Source: Elephas maximus indicus
Taxonomy: Eukaryota > Chordata > Mammalia > Proboscidea > Elephantidae
Direction of reading: 5' to 3'
Assembly: GCF_024166365.1 (NCBI RefSeq)
Contig: NC_064826.1
Location: forward strand, 57,987,001 to 58,051,000
DNA: 64,000 bases
Shown: positions 1 to 10,493 of the stretch, one piece after another
Layout of the letters: every line of letters starts with the position of its first letter
Position numbering within the stretch: the first letter of the stretch is position 1
Position numbers and translations under genes: made by a program
The notes under the pieces: generated by a model
The model's database searches: none
Seen by the model: only the letters and a program-made list of their open reading frames with translations
Told to the model about the DNA's origin: nothing

Positions 1-469
1 TTGCTGTGAAGTGAGTCCCTTGATTTGAGGCAATGCTGTGCGGGATAGCATGATGATAGATAATGCATTCTTTGAGTTCACAGATGGTAGTTTTGGCAGA
101 GGCATTGCGTGTAGGGAAGGGAAATCCATATCCAGAGTAGGTGTCTATCCCAGTAGGAACAAAATGCTGCCCTTTCCACGATGGAAACAGTCCAATGTAA
201 TCAACCTGCCACCAGGCTGCTGGCTGATTACCTCAAGGAATAGTGCCGTATCGGGGACTCAGTGTTGTTCTCTGGTGCTGGCAGGTTGGGCACTCAGCAG
301 TGGCTCTAGCCAAGTCAGCCTTGTTGAGTGTAAGTCCATGTTGCTCAGCCCATGCATAATCTCCACCCCTGCCACCATGGCCATTTTGTTCATGAGCCCA
401 TTGGGCAATGATGGGAGTGGCTGGGGAAAGAGGATGCCTGGTATCCACAGAATGCATCATCCTATTCAC
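1..469 (-). pseudogene. Retroviral integrase fossil (partial)
   Basis: The minus-strand frame 469-233 shows the zinc-binding pattern of the integrase N-terminal domain: a His pair (AHEQNGH) followed by a Cys pair (CPTC). A TGA stop ends it near 233. Beyond the stop the same frame resumes with the start of the catalytic core, including the first acidic residue in a VDYIG context. At the second catalytic position, near 20-25, the codon reads Asn (SNQGTHF) where the family normally has Asp. The stop and the lost acidic residue both mark a dead enzyme. The sequence runs off the left edge. Confidence 0.75.
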
Positions 470-957
470 TTAATTGTTAAAATCCTCCGCTGCCGAGGTC
501 ACCCTTTGGTGAGCATGCACATGAGACACAAATATCTTCACCGGACCATTCAGACAGGTATATCCACATACCTTTTCCTCATACCTTCTTGTCACCAGTT
601 TTCTACTCATGTTCCTTTAAAGTCTCTGACCATCCGGCCAAACCATTGGCCACAGCCCATGAATCAGTATATAATCACACATCTGGCCATTTCTCCTTCT
701 AAGCAAAGTGAATAACCAGGTGCACTGCTCAAAGTTCTGCCCATTGGGAGGATCTTCATTTACCACTGTCCTTCAGAGATGTCCCAAAAGGGGATGCTGC
801 CACTGTCCACATTCAAGTGGTGCCTGCATATTGTGTGGAACCATCTGTAAACCAGGCATGGCAGAGTCTGGAGGGACCCCAGAAGACATGGCCCCTGGAC
901 TCTCTATTAGCCCAGAATTGAAACCATTCCTGAAGCCAATTTCTCAAAGATTAAACT
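470..957 (-). pseudogene. Retroviral RNase H fossil, second part
   Basis: Conceptual minus-strand translation gives an FTDGS motif, the first catalytic Asp block of RNase H, near the right end of this segment. Degenerate sequence with several stops follows, leading into the integrase zinc finger. The segment continues 1241-1445 and is separated from it by an L1 3' tail. Confidence 0.55.
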
Positions 958-1240
958 AGACTATAAAACATAAAATGATACTTGTAAAGAGAGTGCTTCT
1001 TAGCCCAAGTAGATACATGAGACTAAATGGGCAGCTCCTGTCCAGAGGCAAGATGAGAAGGAAAAAAGGGACAGAAACTGGTTGAATGGACACTGGAAAT
1101 CCGGGGTGGAAAGGAGGGGTGTGCTGTCACATTACAGGGAGAGCAACTAGGGTCACATAACAATGTGTGTATAAACCTTTGTATGAGAAACTAACTTGAA
1201 CTGTCAACTTTCAATTAAAGCACAACTAAAAAAAAAAAAA
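958..1240 (+). mobile_element. L1 3' UTR fragment with poly(A)
   Basis: The segment ends in a poly(A) run (about 1228-1240) preceded by sequence matching, in sense, the ends of the antisense L1 3' UTRs at 24.8 and 25.4 kb (similar GAGAAACTA and CTTTC...TAAAG blocks before the A tail). It splits the retroviral RNase H region, so it inserted later than the virus. A target duplication was not clear. Confidence 0.6.
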
Positions 1241-1445
1241 TCAGGCACAAATTTTCTCTTCCTCAGTCAATTGATCATATGGAACTCCCCATAAGGCCAT
1301 AGGTGCAGACTGGGAGAGGGCAGGCAATGTGACAGGAGAGTGGAGACCATAGGCATTTGGACCACTTCCTCATGCAACTTACTTGTGCCTTCATGTCCTT
1401 CATATCCTTTATTTAAGTGTGCTACTATGACCAATTTATCAAATG
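1241..1445 (-). pseudogene. Retroviral connection/RNase H fossil, first part
   Basis: The minus-strand frame reads through a short Pro-rich linker into LTEEEK, which lies just before the RNase H FTDGS block found across the L1 insertion at about 957. The orientation agrees with the RT and integrase parts but is opposite to the adjacent 1460-1800 segment. Confidence 0.5.
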
Positions 1446-1459
1446 ACTCAAAAAGCTTC

Positions 1460-1800
1460 TAGTTTTGAGGGGATCCAGAGCAAGAGAAGGCTCTGCAACA
1501 GGTTCAGGCAGCTGTGCAGGATGCTATACCACTTGGGTCATATGCTCCAGCTTATCCAGTGATGCTCGATGTGTCAGTGGCAGATAGAGATGCTGTTCCT
1601 CCCTTCTTTTGCGGGTAGGGAAACAGCTTTTGGCTTGTTACTGGGCCTTAGTAGAGACTGAATGCTTAACCATGGTCTACCAAGTCACCATGCAGCCTGA
1701 GCTGCCCATCATGGACTGGGTGTTGTCTGACACAGAGAGCCACCATGTCAAACGTGCACAGCAGCACTCCATCATTAAATTGAAGTGGTATATATGAGAT
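1460..1800 (+). pseudogene. Inverted pol segment (RT connection domain)
   Basis: On the PLUS strand this segment encodes the end of RT and the connection region (blocks EQEKALQQVQ, KQLLACYWALVETE and QQHSIIK). This is the piece expected between the minus-strand RT (ending about 1876) and the minus-strand RNase H start (1445). It is therefore read as a block of roughly 340 bp inverted in place. Two hairpins (1799-1822 and 1855-1875) lie at its right edge. A separate opposite-strand insertion is the alternative. Confidence 0.65.
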
Positions 1801-1875
1801 CAGGCCTAAGCAGGCCTGATCCTTCTAAATATATCCTTCTAAATGAGGGATAAGTTGTTACCTCTGGTAACAACT
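1799..1875. repeat. Two hairpins at an inversion edge
   Basis: GATCAGGCCT and AGGCCTGATC form perfect 10-bp arms around a 4-base loop at 1799-1822. GTTGTTACC and GGTAACAAC form perfect 9-bp arms around a 3-base loop at 1855-1875. They lie between the plus-strand pol block and the minus-strand RT end. Confidence 0.8.
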
Positions 1876-2272
1876 AGACTCCTAGAATTTTCACTGAGGT
1901 GGAAGTTGCCTAAATATTTGTGGGATTAGTTTCCCACACTCTAGCATGCAAATGGAGCCCTGGTGGTGCAGTGGTTAAGAGCCCGGCTGTTAACCAAAAG
2001 GTAAGCAGTTCAAATCCACCAGCTGCTCCTTGGAAACCCTATGGGGCAGTTCTTCTCTATCCTATAGGTTTGCTATGAGTCAGAATCAACTAGACAGCAA
2101 TGCATTTGGTTTTTTGGTTTTAGCATGCAAATGCTTTACAAGTAAGTCTAGACTCATTGACACTTCTTCCTTACTAGGTCCAATCAGCATAATGTCATCA
2201 ACGTAATGGACCAGTGTGATATCTTGTGGACAGGAAAGGTGATCAAGGTCTCTGCAGGCTAAATTATGACAT
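1876..2272 (-). pseudogene. Retroviral reverse transcriptase, C-terminal part with YVDD
   Basis: Minus-strand translation of 2272-2134 has the polymerase box HYVDDIML. The catalytic YVDD codons occupy 2194-2205 and are intact. After an AfroSINE insertion (1954-2120) the frame resumes at 1953-1876 with SVKILGV, typical of the sequence that follows the palm. The flanking frames carry stops and insertions. Confidence 0.7.
1954..2120 (+). mobile_element. AfroSINE with 13-bp target duplication
   Basis: A tRNA-derived SINE: A box in the GTGGTTAAGAGC region, B box in the CAGTTCAAATCC region, then the conserved GGGGCAGTTC and CTATGAGTCAGAATC body. It is flanked by a perfect direct repeat TAGCATGCAAATG at 1942-1954 and 2121-2133. 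It lies within the retroviral RT. Confidence 0.95.
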
Positions 2273-2705
2273 GTTGTCGTTATTAGGTGCCATCAAGTCA
2301 GTTCCAACTCATAGCGACCCTATGTACGAGAGAACGAAACACTGCCCCATCCCGTGCAATCCTCACAACTGTTGTTATGCCTAAGCCCATCGTTGCAGCC
2401 ACTGTGTCAATCCATCTCGTTTGACGGTCTTCCTATTTTTCACTGACCCTCTACTTTACCAAGCATGATATCCTTCTCCAGGAACTGATCCCTCCTGATA
2501 ACATGTTGAAAGTATGTGAGATCTAGTCTCGCCATTCTTGCTTCCAAGGAGCATTCTGGTCGTATTTCTTCCAGATTTGTTTGTTCTTTTGGCAGTTCAT
2601 GGTATGTTCAATATTCTTCTCCAACACCACAATTCAAAGCTGTCAATGCTTCTTTAGTCTTTCTTATTCATTGTCCAGCTTTCACATGCATATGAGGCAA
2701 TTGAC
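2273..2705 (-). mobile_element. RTE LINE 3' fragment, antisense
   Basis: It begins with the reverse complement of the RTE 3' terminus (GTCAGTTCCAACTCATAGCG) and continues back through the C-terminal coding part. It is the same family as 5929-6495, 8095-9840, 18804-19475 and 43540-43836. It interrupts the retroviral RT. Confidence 0.9.
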
Positions 2706-3120
2706 ATAAGGCTGGAGAATTGATATACCTCTGAGGTAGGACAATGAATGTGTACTACTGGCCTTGCCAGCTGAAGGCAAACTGCTTCTGGTGTTCCTTC
2801 GAAACCAGAATAGAGAAAAAGGCATTGGCCATATCAATAGCTGCATACCAGGTACAAGGAGATATATTAACTTGCTCAAGCAATGAAACCATATCTGTAA
2901 CAGCAGCTGCAATTGGATCGCCACCTGGTTAAGTATATGATAATTCACTGTTGTTCTCCAAGGTCCATCTGTTTTTTTTTTTTTGCAAAGGCCAAATAGC
3001 TGAGTGGAATGGGGAAGTGGTGGGAATCACCAGCCCTACATCCTTCAAGTCCTTGATGTAATGTGGCATTACTTTTGGTTTACTATTTTCATAGGTAGGG
3101 GCAGTTCTAATGGCTTCCAC
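2706..3120 (-). pseudogene. Retroviral reverse transcriptase, N-terminal part
   Basis: Minus-strand frames contain PHYIKDLKDVG, then SPFHSAIWPLQKK, then YHILNQV. This is the fingers region of a retroviral RT, in which the usual LNQV block follows a Lys-rich stretch. A frame change occurs near 2940. Sequence to the right (3130-3399) is probably protease and the start of RT but is too decayed to call. Confidence 0.65.
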
Positions 3121-3399
3121 TTGGCTTTTCCTACCATAATAGCCCTTTTTTCACTTCTCAGGGATCTAATGTGGGAATTTTGCCAGTTGCTGGTTATATC
3201 TATTCCAATTATGCATTAAGGAACTGGGGAAATCACTACAGGATGGGTTCAGGGATCCACGGGACCCACTGTGAGATGAACCTGTGAGCTTAGATTCCGT
3301 TAATATCCTAACCTCCATATGCATCCCACTCCAACTGGTGGGCCACAGTGATGTTTTGGGTCTCCTGAAATTAGTGTCAGTTCAGAGTCAGTATCCAGT

Positions 3400-3904
3400 T
3401 GTCATGTATTGAATTATGTCCCCCCAAAAATGTGTGTATCAACTTGGTTAGGCCATCATTCCCTGTATTGTGTGGTTGTCCTCCATTTTGTGATTGTAAT
3501 TTTATATTGAGAGGATTAGGGTAGGATTGTAACACTACCCTTACTCAGGTCACCTCCCTGATCCAAGATAAAGGGAGTTTCCCTGGGGTGTGGCCTGCAC
3601 CACCTTTTACCTATCAAGAGATAAAAGGAAAGACAAGCAGGCAGAGAGTGGGGGACCTCATACCACCAAGAAAGCAGCACCAGGAGCAGAGTGCATCCTT
3701 TGGACATGGGGTTCCTGCACCTGATAAGCTCCTGGACCAAGGGAAGGTTGAGGGCAAGGACCTTCCTCCAGAGCCGACGGAGAAAGAAAGCCTTCCCCTG
3801 GAGCTAATGCCTTGAATTTGGACTTGTAACCCACTAGACTGTGAGAAAATAAATTTCACTTTGTTAAAGCCATCCACTTGTGGTATTTCTAGATGACTAA
3901 GATG
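3400..3904 (+). mobile_element. Solo LTR, MaLR-like family, 5-bp duplication
   Basis: A 505-bp element beginning TGT, with an early run GTCCCCCC, the polyadenylation-type AATAAATTTC near 3848, and the MaLR-style end GATGACTAAGATG. CCAGT flanks it at 3395-3399 and 3905-3909, a 5-bp duplication as expected for ERV-L/MaLR elements. Three more copies of the family lie at 10494-11187 (+), 16266-16856 (-) and 52376-52884 (-). Short frames ending LPLELMP in two copies are shared LTR sequence, not genes. Confidence 0.85.
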
Positions 3905-4169
3905 CCAGTAATCCCTGAAAAGCCTGATTATTTCCTTTTCCCCAATAAACAGTAAGTCTCATAAAAGGCTGTAGATTCATTTGGAGAAGGCTGGAAGAAA
4001 GATTAACAATATAAATTTTTGGCAGTGTAGAGGAGTCCTTCCTCAGGGGACCTGGCCTCCCCTTCATTCAAGGGTTTGTGTGCCTGTAAACTGGCACAAG
4101 TTTGGGAACAGACTGAAGGGCCATGACACTCTATTCTGGCAATTCAAGTAAGGCTGCCATTCACTTGAC

Positions 4170-5362
4170 CTAGAATTCTTCCCACTTGTGCAAATCAAGT
4201 AAATATTTAGTAGATTTCACATCTATTTCCTTTCTAGGAACACCATTACTAAGTAGCCAATGCCATAAGTCCATACAACTCAAATTACTCTGATTACTGC
4301 TTTGAGTCTGCTGTCCATTAAGGTAACCATGCCTGCCTTTTCTTTGTTGATTGAGCACTGCCACTAGGCCCCTACCACCATGGAGTACAATCAGCCCCAT
4401 TGTAGTTAGGTGTCTTAATTCAGTTAGGGCAGCTGCCACTGTTAAATCTGACTTATACAAAATAGCAATCGTAGCAGTCTTCAAGGATGCTGGGACTCCC
4501 TTCACAAATTTGTTCCTTACTGTTGTGGTAAAAGGTGTGTCCTCTGGGTGCTCCATGTGTGGGTCTGTGGGTGGGTCTAATCTGATAAATCCACTCTAAC
4601 ATGCCAATTTCCCAATCCTTTGGATACCTTCTCCTACAGTATACCAAGGCAAGTCTGGTACTTCACCTTGATTTAGTGTAGGCCACTGCATAATCCATGC
4701 TTCAGCAAACCAACTAAATAAACTATTAGGTCCTTTCCTAACCTCTTGAGCTGAAACACTGAATCTGTCCTTAGTGGGCCCATACCAGTAAACTCAGACT
4801 GATCCATCTTTATGACCCTAGCACCATTATTCCACACCTTTAATAGACATTCCCATACATATTCCCCAGGTTTCTGTTTGTACATATTAGAAAAGTCAAA
4901 CAGTTCTTTTGGAGTGTAATGTACCTTCTGTTGGGTCATAATTTGTGCTTTACTCCTTGGGGCTCAGTGGAACTTATGCCTAATTATAGGTCTACAAGCA
5001 AAAATGGGTGGTTGGGGTAGGTCCTGGGAACATTCTACAATGTCTTTGAAAGCATCTAGCCCAGGTAATGCCCCAGCCAATGACTCAGATGTTGCCCCAG
5101 GTGATATCTCAGACAAAAGCTATTCAGACAAAAAAAAAAAAACAGCTGGGTTAATCTCATCAGTTGAGGGTAGATGGGATAATGGTTTTATTGGGGAGGT
5201 TGGCTTAGCAGACAAAGATGGAGTAATCTCTTCAGATGGGCGTAAGAAGGCTGGTTCTGTTGGAAGGAGTGATTCATTGGAATTTAGGGGCTCAATGTCC
5301 TCAGCTTCTTGATTATCTGCCCATATATCTCCATGACATTTCAGGATCCCATTACTTCCCAA
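4170..5362 (-). pseudogene. Retroviral Gag fossil
   Basis: Three minus-strand open stretches in order (5362-5120, 4939-4673, 4556-4170) look like a Gag precursor. The first is a Pro/Ser/Glu-rich linker, the second a helical capsid-like part (KELFDFSNMYKQKPGEY), and the third (NKFVKGVP onward) resembles a capsid C-terminal region. Frames change between them, and a run of A/T at 5132-5143 has probably slipped. No Cys-His zinc knuckle was recognised. Confidence 0.55.
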
Positions 5363-5380
5363 TCAATGCCCTCACTTTCA

Positions 5381-5880
5381 CTGCAGACAACATTCGAGGT
5401 TGGGAATTCAGTTGATGTTGTACCTCAGCCACTCTTATAAGACTCTAGGTTTGGTTTTCGGCAATATCAACCCTGTTACTACAAGAGATAATGGCACAAG
5501 TGGCAACTCTGAGGTCTTTTATGTGGTGCTTGAGCTGTGACTCTGAAGCTCTGAGCTCATCTTTCTTTCATCACTTTGTCTAGCACAAGTAGGAACAACC
5601 AACCACCTTCTCTATTCTTCTCATTCTGACAAAATTGTAGAAAAGTATCAAACATGTGACCATCCAGAGCTTCAATTCTCACCAATACTTGATCTCTCGG
5701 TGGTGATATATTGCATGTTAATATTGCCGCCTCATGCCTAGAATAGCGGCACCGTCTTTACTACTGGAGGCAGAGTCATCAACATTTTAATGACAAGTCA
5801 AACTTGAGAACCAATTTAGAAAACTCATCCTTACAATTCTGTTCCTCTAGAACCACTCTCTGTATCTTTATTTTAGAGAA
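5381..5880 (-). other. Probable retroviral leader or Gag N-terminus, unresolved
   Basis: Between the Gag-like frames and the RTE fragment at 5929 no open frame or recognised repeat is visible. By position it should be the start of Gag and leader of the minus-strand retrovirus. I could not find a primer binding site or LTR boundary. Confidence 0.3.
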
Positions 5881-5928
5881 GCAAAACGAGTGATGCATAT
5901 ATATATATCTATACAAATATATATATAG

Positions 5929-6495
5929 GCCGTTGTTAGGTGCTATAGAGTTGGTCCTGACTCATAGCAACCCCATGTACAACAGAACGAAACACTGCCC
6001 AGCCCTCTGCTATTCTCACAATTGTTGTTATACTTGAGCCCATTGTTGTAGCTGCTATGTCAATCCATCTTGTTCAAGATCTTCCTCTTTTTCACTGACT
6101 GTCTACTTTACCAAGTGTGGTGTCCTTCTCCAGGGATTGGTACCTACTGATAACATGTCCAAAGTACATGAAATAAAGTCTCGCCATCATTGCTTCTAAG
6201 AAGAATTCTGACTACTTCTTCCAAAACAGATTCATTCATTCTTTTGCCAGTCCATGGTATATTCAGTAATCTTCATCAACAACATAATTCAAAGGAAACC
6301 ATTCTTCTTCAGTCTTCCTTATTCATTGTCCAATGAGGTGACTGAAAATACTACGGCTTGAGTCAGGGATACCTTAGTCCCCAAAGTGACATCTTTGCAA
6401 CATGTTGATTTCTTGACTGCTGCTTCCATGGGTGTTGATTGTGGATCCAAGTAAAATGAAATCCTTGACTTCAATTTTTTTCGGTTTATCACGAG
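5929..6495 (-). mobile_element. RTE LINE 3' fragment, antisense
   Basis: It opens with the reverse complement of the RTE 3' end (TTGTTAGGTGCTATAGAG, ACTCATAGCAACC) and extends to the region of the coding end (TTCATTCTTTTGCCAGTCCA). It is more diverged than the 18.8 kb copy, with an internal gap near 6330. A CA repeat starts at its right end. Confidence 0.9.
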
Positions 6496-6496
<1 letters not shown>

Positions 6497-6540
<44 letters not shown>

Positions 6541-6554
6541 TATACATACATATG
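6497..6554. repeat. (CA)n microsatellite with TA interruptions
   Basis: An almost pure CA run from 6497 to about 6525, then TATACACACAC and TATACATACATA, between the RTE fragment and an AfroSINE. Likely length-variable. Confidence 0.95.
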
Positions 6555-6714
6555 GAGCCCTGGTTGCTCAGTGGTTAAGAGCTTGGCTACTAACCAAAAA
6601 AGGTCAGCAGTTCAAATCTACCAGCAGCAGCTTGAAACCATATGGGGCAGTTTTAGTCTGTCCTGTAGGGTCGCTATGAGTTGGAATTGACTTGATGGCA
6701 ATTGGTTTGGTTTT
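6555..6714 (+). mobile_element. AfroSINE
   Basis: GAGCCCTGG start, A-box region CAGTGGTTAAGAGC, B-box region CAGTTCAAATC, body GGGGCAGTTTTAGTCTGTCC, and tail TTGGTTTGGTTTTT. Moderately diverged. No clear target duplication next to the CA repeat. Confidence 0.9.
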
Positions 6715-7235
6715 TCTCTAGCTTTATATCTATACCTCAAGAAAATGTCTCACACAGTTGTAGAGGTTGGCAAGCCCCTAGTCCATGTGTCATGCGTCAG
6801 GCTGGAGGCTTCTCTTGACTCATGTAGCTGCAGAGGCTGATGAACCCAAGATCGGCAGGTAAGACGGGCAGGCTGCTGGCTCACAGGCTGCGGAGGTCAA
6901 CAAATCCCATGACTGGAAGGCAATAAGGCAGGTTGCTGGCTCAAGTCTTAAGAACCAGAGGTCAGATGATTATGAGACCGATGAATGATCCAGAACAAGC
7001 AAGTGAGCTTTGCCAGAATGTCTATATGCATTTTGGATGCAGGCCATACCCCTGAGGAAACTCCCTTTACAACTGATTGGCTGATTATATAAGATGGTAT
7101 CATGCAGGATGACTACTTCATTATACAATTGCCAAATCACATTATTACATAACTGCCAAACGACATCATTACATAACTGCTAAACCACTGACACACTGCC
7201 CATCCAAGTTGACACACAACCTTAACCACCACACA
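6715..7235 (-). mobile_element. LTR-like interspersed repeat, family not identified
   Basis: Contains degenerate internal repeats built on CAGGCTGCTGGCTCA and variants (near 6868 and 6931), a region with many Asn/Thr-like ACTGCCAAA units (7120-7190), and an end CCAAGTTGACACACAACC. The structure suggests an antisense LTR of the ERV-L/MaLR kind, but I cannot name the family and the orientation is inferred. Confidence 0.4.
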
Positions 7236-8094
7236 AGACAAGTAACAGTGTATGCTGGGTCTTAGCACACCAAGATTTAATAAGCAATTGTAGGAAACAA
7301 ACCTGAATGCAGAGGCTTTCTCTGATTAGAACAACTGGGTGGCCCAGTTAGATAGTAAAAGAAATTGTTACTATTGCAAAATTCCAAAGCAGCCCTCAAT
7401 AGTAAGGATGCTAGGGAAAGGAAGCCAGGTGGATGGTAGAAATAATTCTGGAAGATAAATTTAGATACTGCAGGTGCTATCCACAGGGTTGAGGGAGAGC
7501 GAACAATGAAGAAACTCAGAAATCTCCTCTCACAGCTCAGACCTTTTAAGTGAGGTATGCATGCCACAGGAGCATTGCCAGTGGTGAAGAAACTTGCCGG
7601 AGGGTGCAGGCCTAAAGTGAATGGCAGCAGAAAAACTTGCTGGAGGGTATGGGCTACAACTGGACTGCAGGAGCAGCCTGCTTATGGCTGGTGAAGATGC
7701 TTGCAGGAGGGGAAAACTGGATCCACTGATTTCTGCTTGTAAAACAATCACACCAGAAGGAATGAAAGTACTTTTCTTCTGCTTTGGCACTGCAGTGTTC
7801 CTCCAGTGTCCTCTATTAGCAAAATCTGATATCAAACCAGCTGGCAAATATATATTTACAGGGTCCAGTTCCTTGTATCACCAGGCAGGGCAAAGAGGGT
7901 GGATTTGGACTTGAAAGACAATAAATAACTGGCACATTTTGCCCATAAGACATAATTTTCAATAATAAAGTCTAGCTTTTCATTCATATTCTTTCATTCT
8001 ACTTTTTTGGGGGGTAATAATTTAGGGCATAATTCACTATTTTTAATCAAGAGTCTAATCGAAGCAAAGATTTATCATTTCAGTTCACCTGAAG
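7236..8094. other. Intergenic, no gene recognised
   Basis: Open frames on both strands around 7530-7914 have no recognisable domain and overlap one another, as chance frames do. The stretch may hold an old retroelement (AATAAATAACTGG near 7921), but nothing firm is visible. Confidence 0.4.
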
Positions 8095-9840
8095 ATGTCC
8101 ATGAAATGAAATGTGCAAAGACCTGGAGATAGAAAACCAAAAAGGGAAAAACTCTCTTAGCATTTCTCAAGCTGAAATAATTGATAAAAAAAAAATCAAG
8201 TTTCAAGTTGCAATTCTGAAGGATCCTAGGGGCAAAACATTGAATGATGGAGGAAGCATCAAATGAAGATGGAAGGAATACACAGAGTCACTGTACCAAA
8301 AAGTACTGGTTGACGTTCAGCCATTTCAGGAGGTAGCACATGATCAAGAATCGATAGTATTGAAGGAAGAAGTCCAAGCTGCACCGAAGGCATTGGTGAA
8401 AAACAAGGTTCTAGGAATTGATGGGTATTACCAATTGAGATGTTTCAACATGCCAGAGGTGCTCAGTTGTCTATGCTAAGAAATTTGGAAGACAGTCAGC
8501 TGGCCGACCAACTGGAAGAGATCAATATTGCGCCATTCCAAAGAAAGATGATCCAACAGAATGTGGAAATTATTGAAAAATATCATTAATATCACACACA
8601 AGTAAAATTTTGCTGAAGATAATTCAAAAGTGGCTGGAGCAGTACATAGACAGGGAACTGACAGAAATTCAAGCTGGATTCACAGGAGGATATGGAAAGA
8701 GGGATATCATTGCTGAGGTCAGATGGATCTTGGCTGAAAGCAGAAAATACCAGAAGGATGTTTACCTGTGTTTTATTGACTATGCAAAAGCATTCGACTG
8801 TGTGGATCATAACAAATTACGGATAACACTGGGAAGAATAGGAATTCCAGAACACTTAATCATGCTCATGTGGAACCTGTGTGTAGAATAAGAGGCAGTC
8901 GTTTGAACAGAACAAGGGGATACTGTGTGGTTTAAAATCAGGAAAGGTGTGTATCAGAATTGTACTCTTTCACCATACTTCTTCAACCTGTCTGCTGAGC
9001 AAACAATCCAAGAAGCTGGACTCTATGAAGAATGCAGCATCAGGATTGGAGGAAGACTCATTAACAACTTGTGCAATGACACAACCGTGGTTGCTGAAAG
9101 CAAAGAAAACTTGAAGCACGTACTGAAGAAGATCAAAGACCACAGCCTTCAGTATGGATTGCACCTCAACATAAAGAAAACAAAAATCCTCACAACTGGA
9201 CCAATGAGCAACATCATGATAAACGGAGAAAAGGCTGAAGTTATCAAGGATTTCATTTTAATTAGATCCACAATCAATACCCATTAATGCAGCAGTCAAG
9301 AAATCAAATGATATATTGCATTGGGCAAATCTGCTGCAAAAGATCTCTTTAAAATGTTAAAAAGCAAAAATGTCACCTTGAGGAAGTGTGCCTGACCCAA
9401 GTCATGGTATTTTCAATTGCCTCATATGCATTCAAAAGCTGGACACTGAATAAGGAAGACCAAAGAAGAATCAATGCCTTTGAATTATGGTGTTGACAGA
9501 GAATAGTGAATATATTACGGACTGCCAGAAGAATGAACAAATCTGTCTTGGAAGAAGAGCAGCCAGGATGATTCTTAGAAGCGAGGATTTGGAGACTTTG
9601 TCTCATGTTTTTAGGAGGGATCAGTCCCTGGAGAAGGACACCATGCTTGGTAAAGTAGAGGATTAGTGAAAGAGAGGAAGACTCTCAACTAGATGGATTG
9701 ACACAGTGACTGCAATGATGGGCTCAAGCATAGCAATGATCATGAGGATGGTGCAGGACCAGGCAGTGCTTCATTCTGTTGTACACAGGGTCGCTGTGAG
9801 TTAGAACCAACTCGATGGCATCTAACAACAACAGCAACGT
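8095..9840 (+). mobile_element. RTE-clade LINE, 5'-truncated, RT fossil
   Basis: The longest RTE copy here. Frame 8610-8891 holds the RT block CFIDYAKAFDCVDHNKL, which includes the first catalytic Asp. Frame 8925-9287 continues the palm and thumb with LHLNIKKTKILTTGPM. The polymerase box, expected as a YADD-type motif near 9070, reads NNLCNDTTVV and has lost the catalytic residues. Further C-terminal sequence runs to about 9780, followed by the 3' end GGTCGCTGTGAGTTAGAACC and an AACAACAACAGCAAC tail. The endonuclease domain is missing, as in most 5'-truncated copies. Confidence 0.9.
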
Positions 9841-10310
9841 TAACAAACATGTCCATATTTTTTAACAAATTACATTAAGTATATAATGACATATACTTTT
9901 ATTAGTGTGTTTTTTTTATTTTTCCATTTCCACTTTTTTTCTAAAATAAGAAAAGAAATTAAATATTGAAATAATGTAATGTGCAAAATGGTGACTGATA
10001 CTTTCAAGGTCATATAATGAGTTAAAAAAAACCCATGTATGTACCCACACATGCACACACACACACATACACTGTGTATGAAAGACTCAAGATGTGAGCA
10101 AATCATACTTTGTCAAAGAGATTCTTCTCCTTTTAGAGGAACTCTGTACATCTCAATTAACATGCTATATTTTCATGTTCTTATCTTAGCATCTTGTCAT
10201 TATCATAGCCCCTAGTATATGTGTGGCTTGCTGCCAATTCTTAGCAGAATAGAAAATAAATTATTTTTTGTTTTCAAGGTTATATTGCAAAAGACATAAT
10301 TTGTTTTGTT
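9841..10310. other. AT-rich intergenic stretch with a short CA run
   Basis: Low-complexity AT sequence with an imperfect CA tract at about 10047-10072. Nothing gene-like. Confidence 0.5.
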
Positions 10311-10493
10311 GTTGTTAGCACTTGTTGAGTTGGCCCAACTCATGATGATGCCATGCACAACAGACTAAAATGCTGCCTGGTCATGTGTCATCCTCATGCT
10401 CAGTTGTGGATCTGACCACTGTCATCCATATTTTTGTTGACTGATTTTTGGAAGTAGCTGGCCAGGCCTTTCTTTCCAGTCCATTGTAGTCTG
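10311..10493 (-). mobile_element. Second SINE-type repeat, partial
   Basis: Starts GTTGTTGTTAGCACTTG and carries AACTCATGATGATGCCATGC, then CTGATTTTTGGAAGTAG and CAGGCCTTTCTTTCC. This matches my recollection of another afrotherian SINE whose tRNA-like head would lie to the right and is missing, cut off where the LTR begins at 10494. Confidence 0.4.

Larger units (their letters stand above)
1..5880 (-). mobile_element. Degenerate endogenous retrovirus, gag to integrase, minus strand
   Basis: Reading the minus strand, Gag-like segments (about 5362-4170) are followed by reverse transcriptase (3120-2706, 2272-2134), a connection/RNase H region (1445-470) and integrase running off the left edge. 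Frames are broken by stops and shifts, so this is a fossil. It is interrupted by a solo LTR (3400-3904), an RTE fragment (2273-2705), an AfroSINE (1954-2120) and an L1 tail (958-1240). One pol piece (1460-1800) is inverted. No LTR of this element was identified: the right end fades near 5880 before an RTE fragment and the left LTR lies outside. An ERV-L-type pol is my impression, but the class is not assigned with confidence. Confidence 0.8.

Noticed and set aside
38-715. 225-codon plus-strand frame at the left edge
   Set aside because: It is the shadow of the minus-strand retroviral integrase and RNase H sequence, which has recognisable motifs.
3588-3815. Frames ending LPLELMP in two places (also 52714-52478)
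   Set aside because: Both are inside copies of the same solo LTR; the similarity is repeat sequence, not a gene family.
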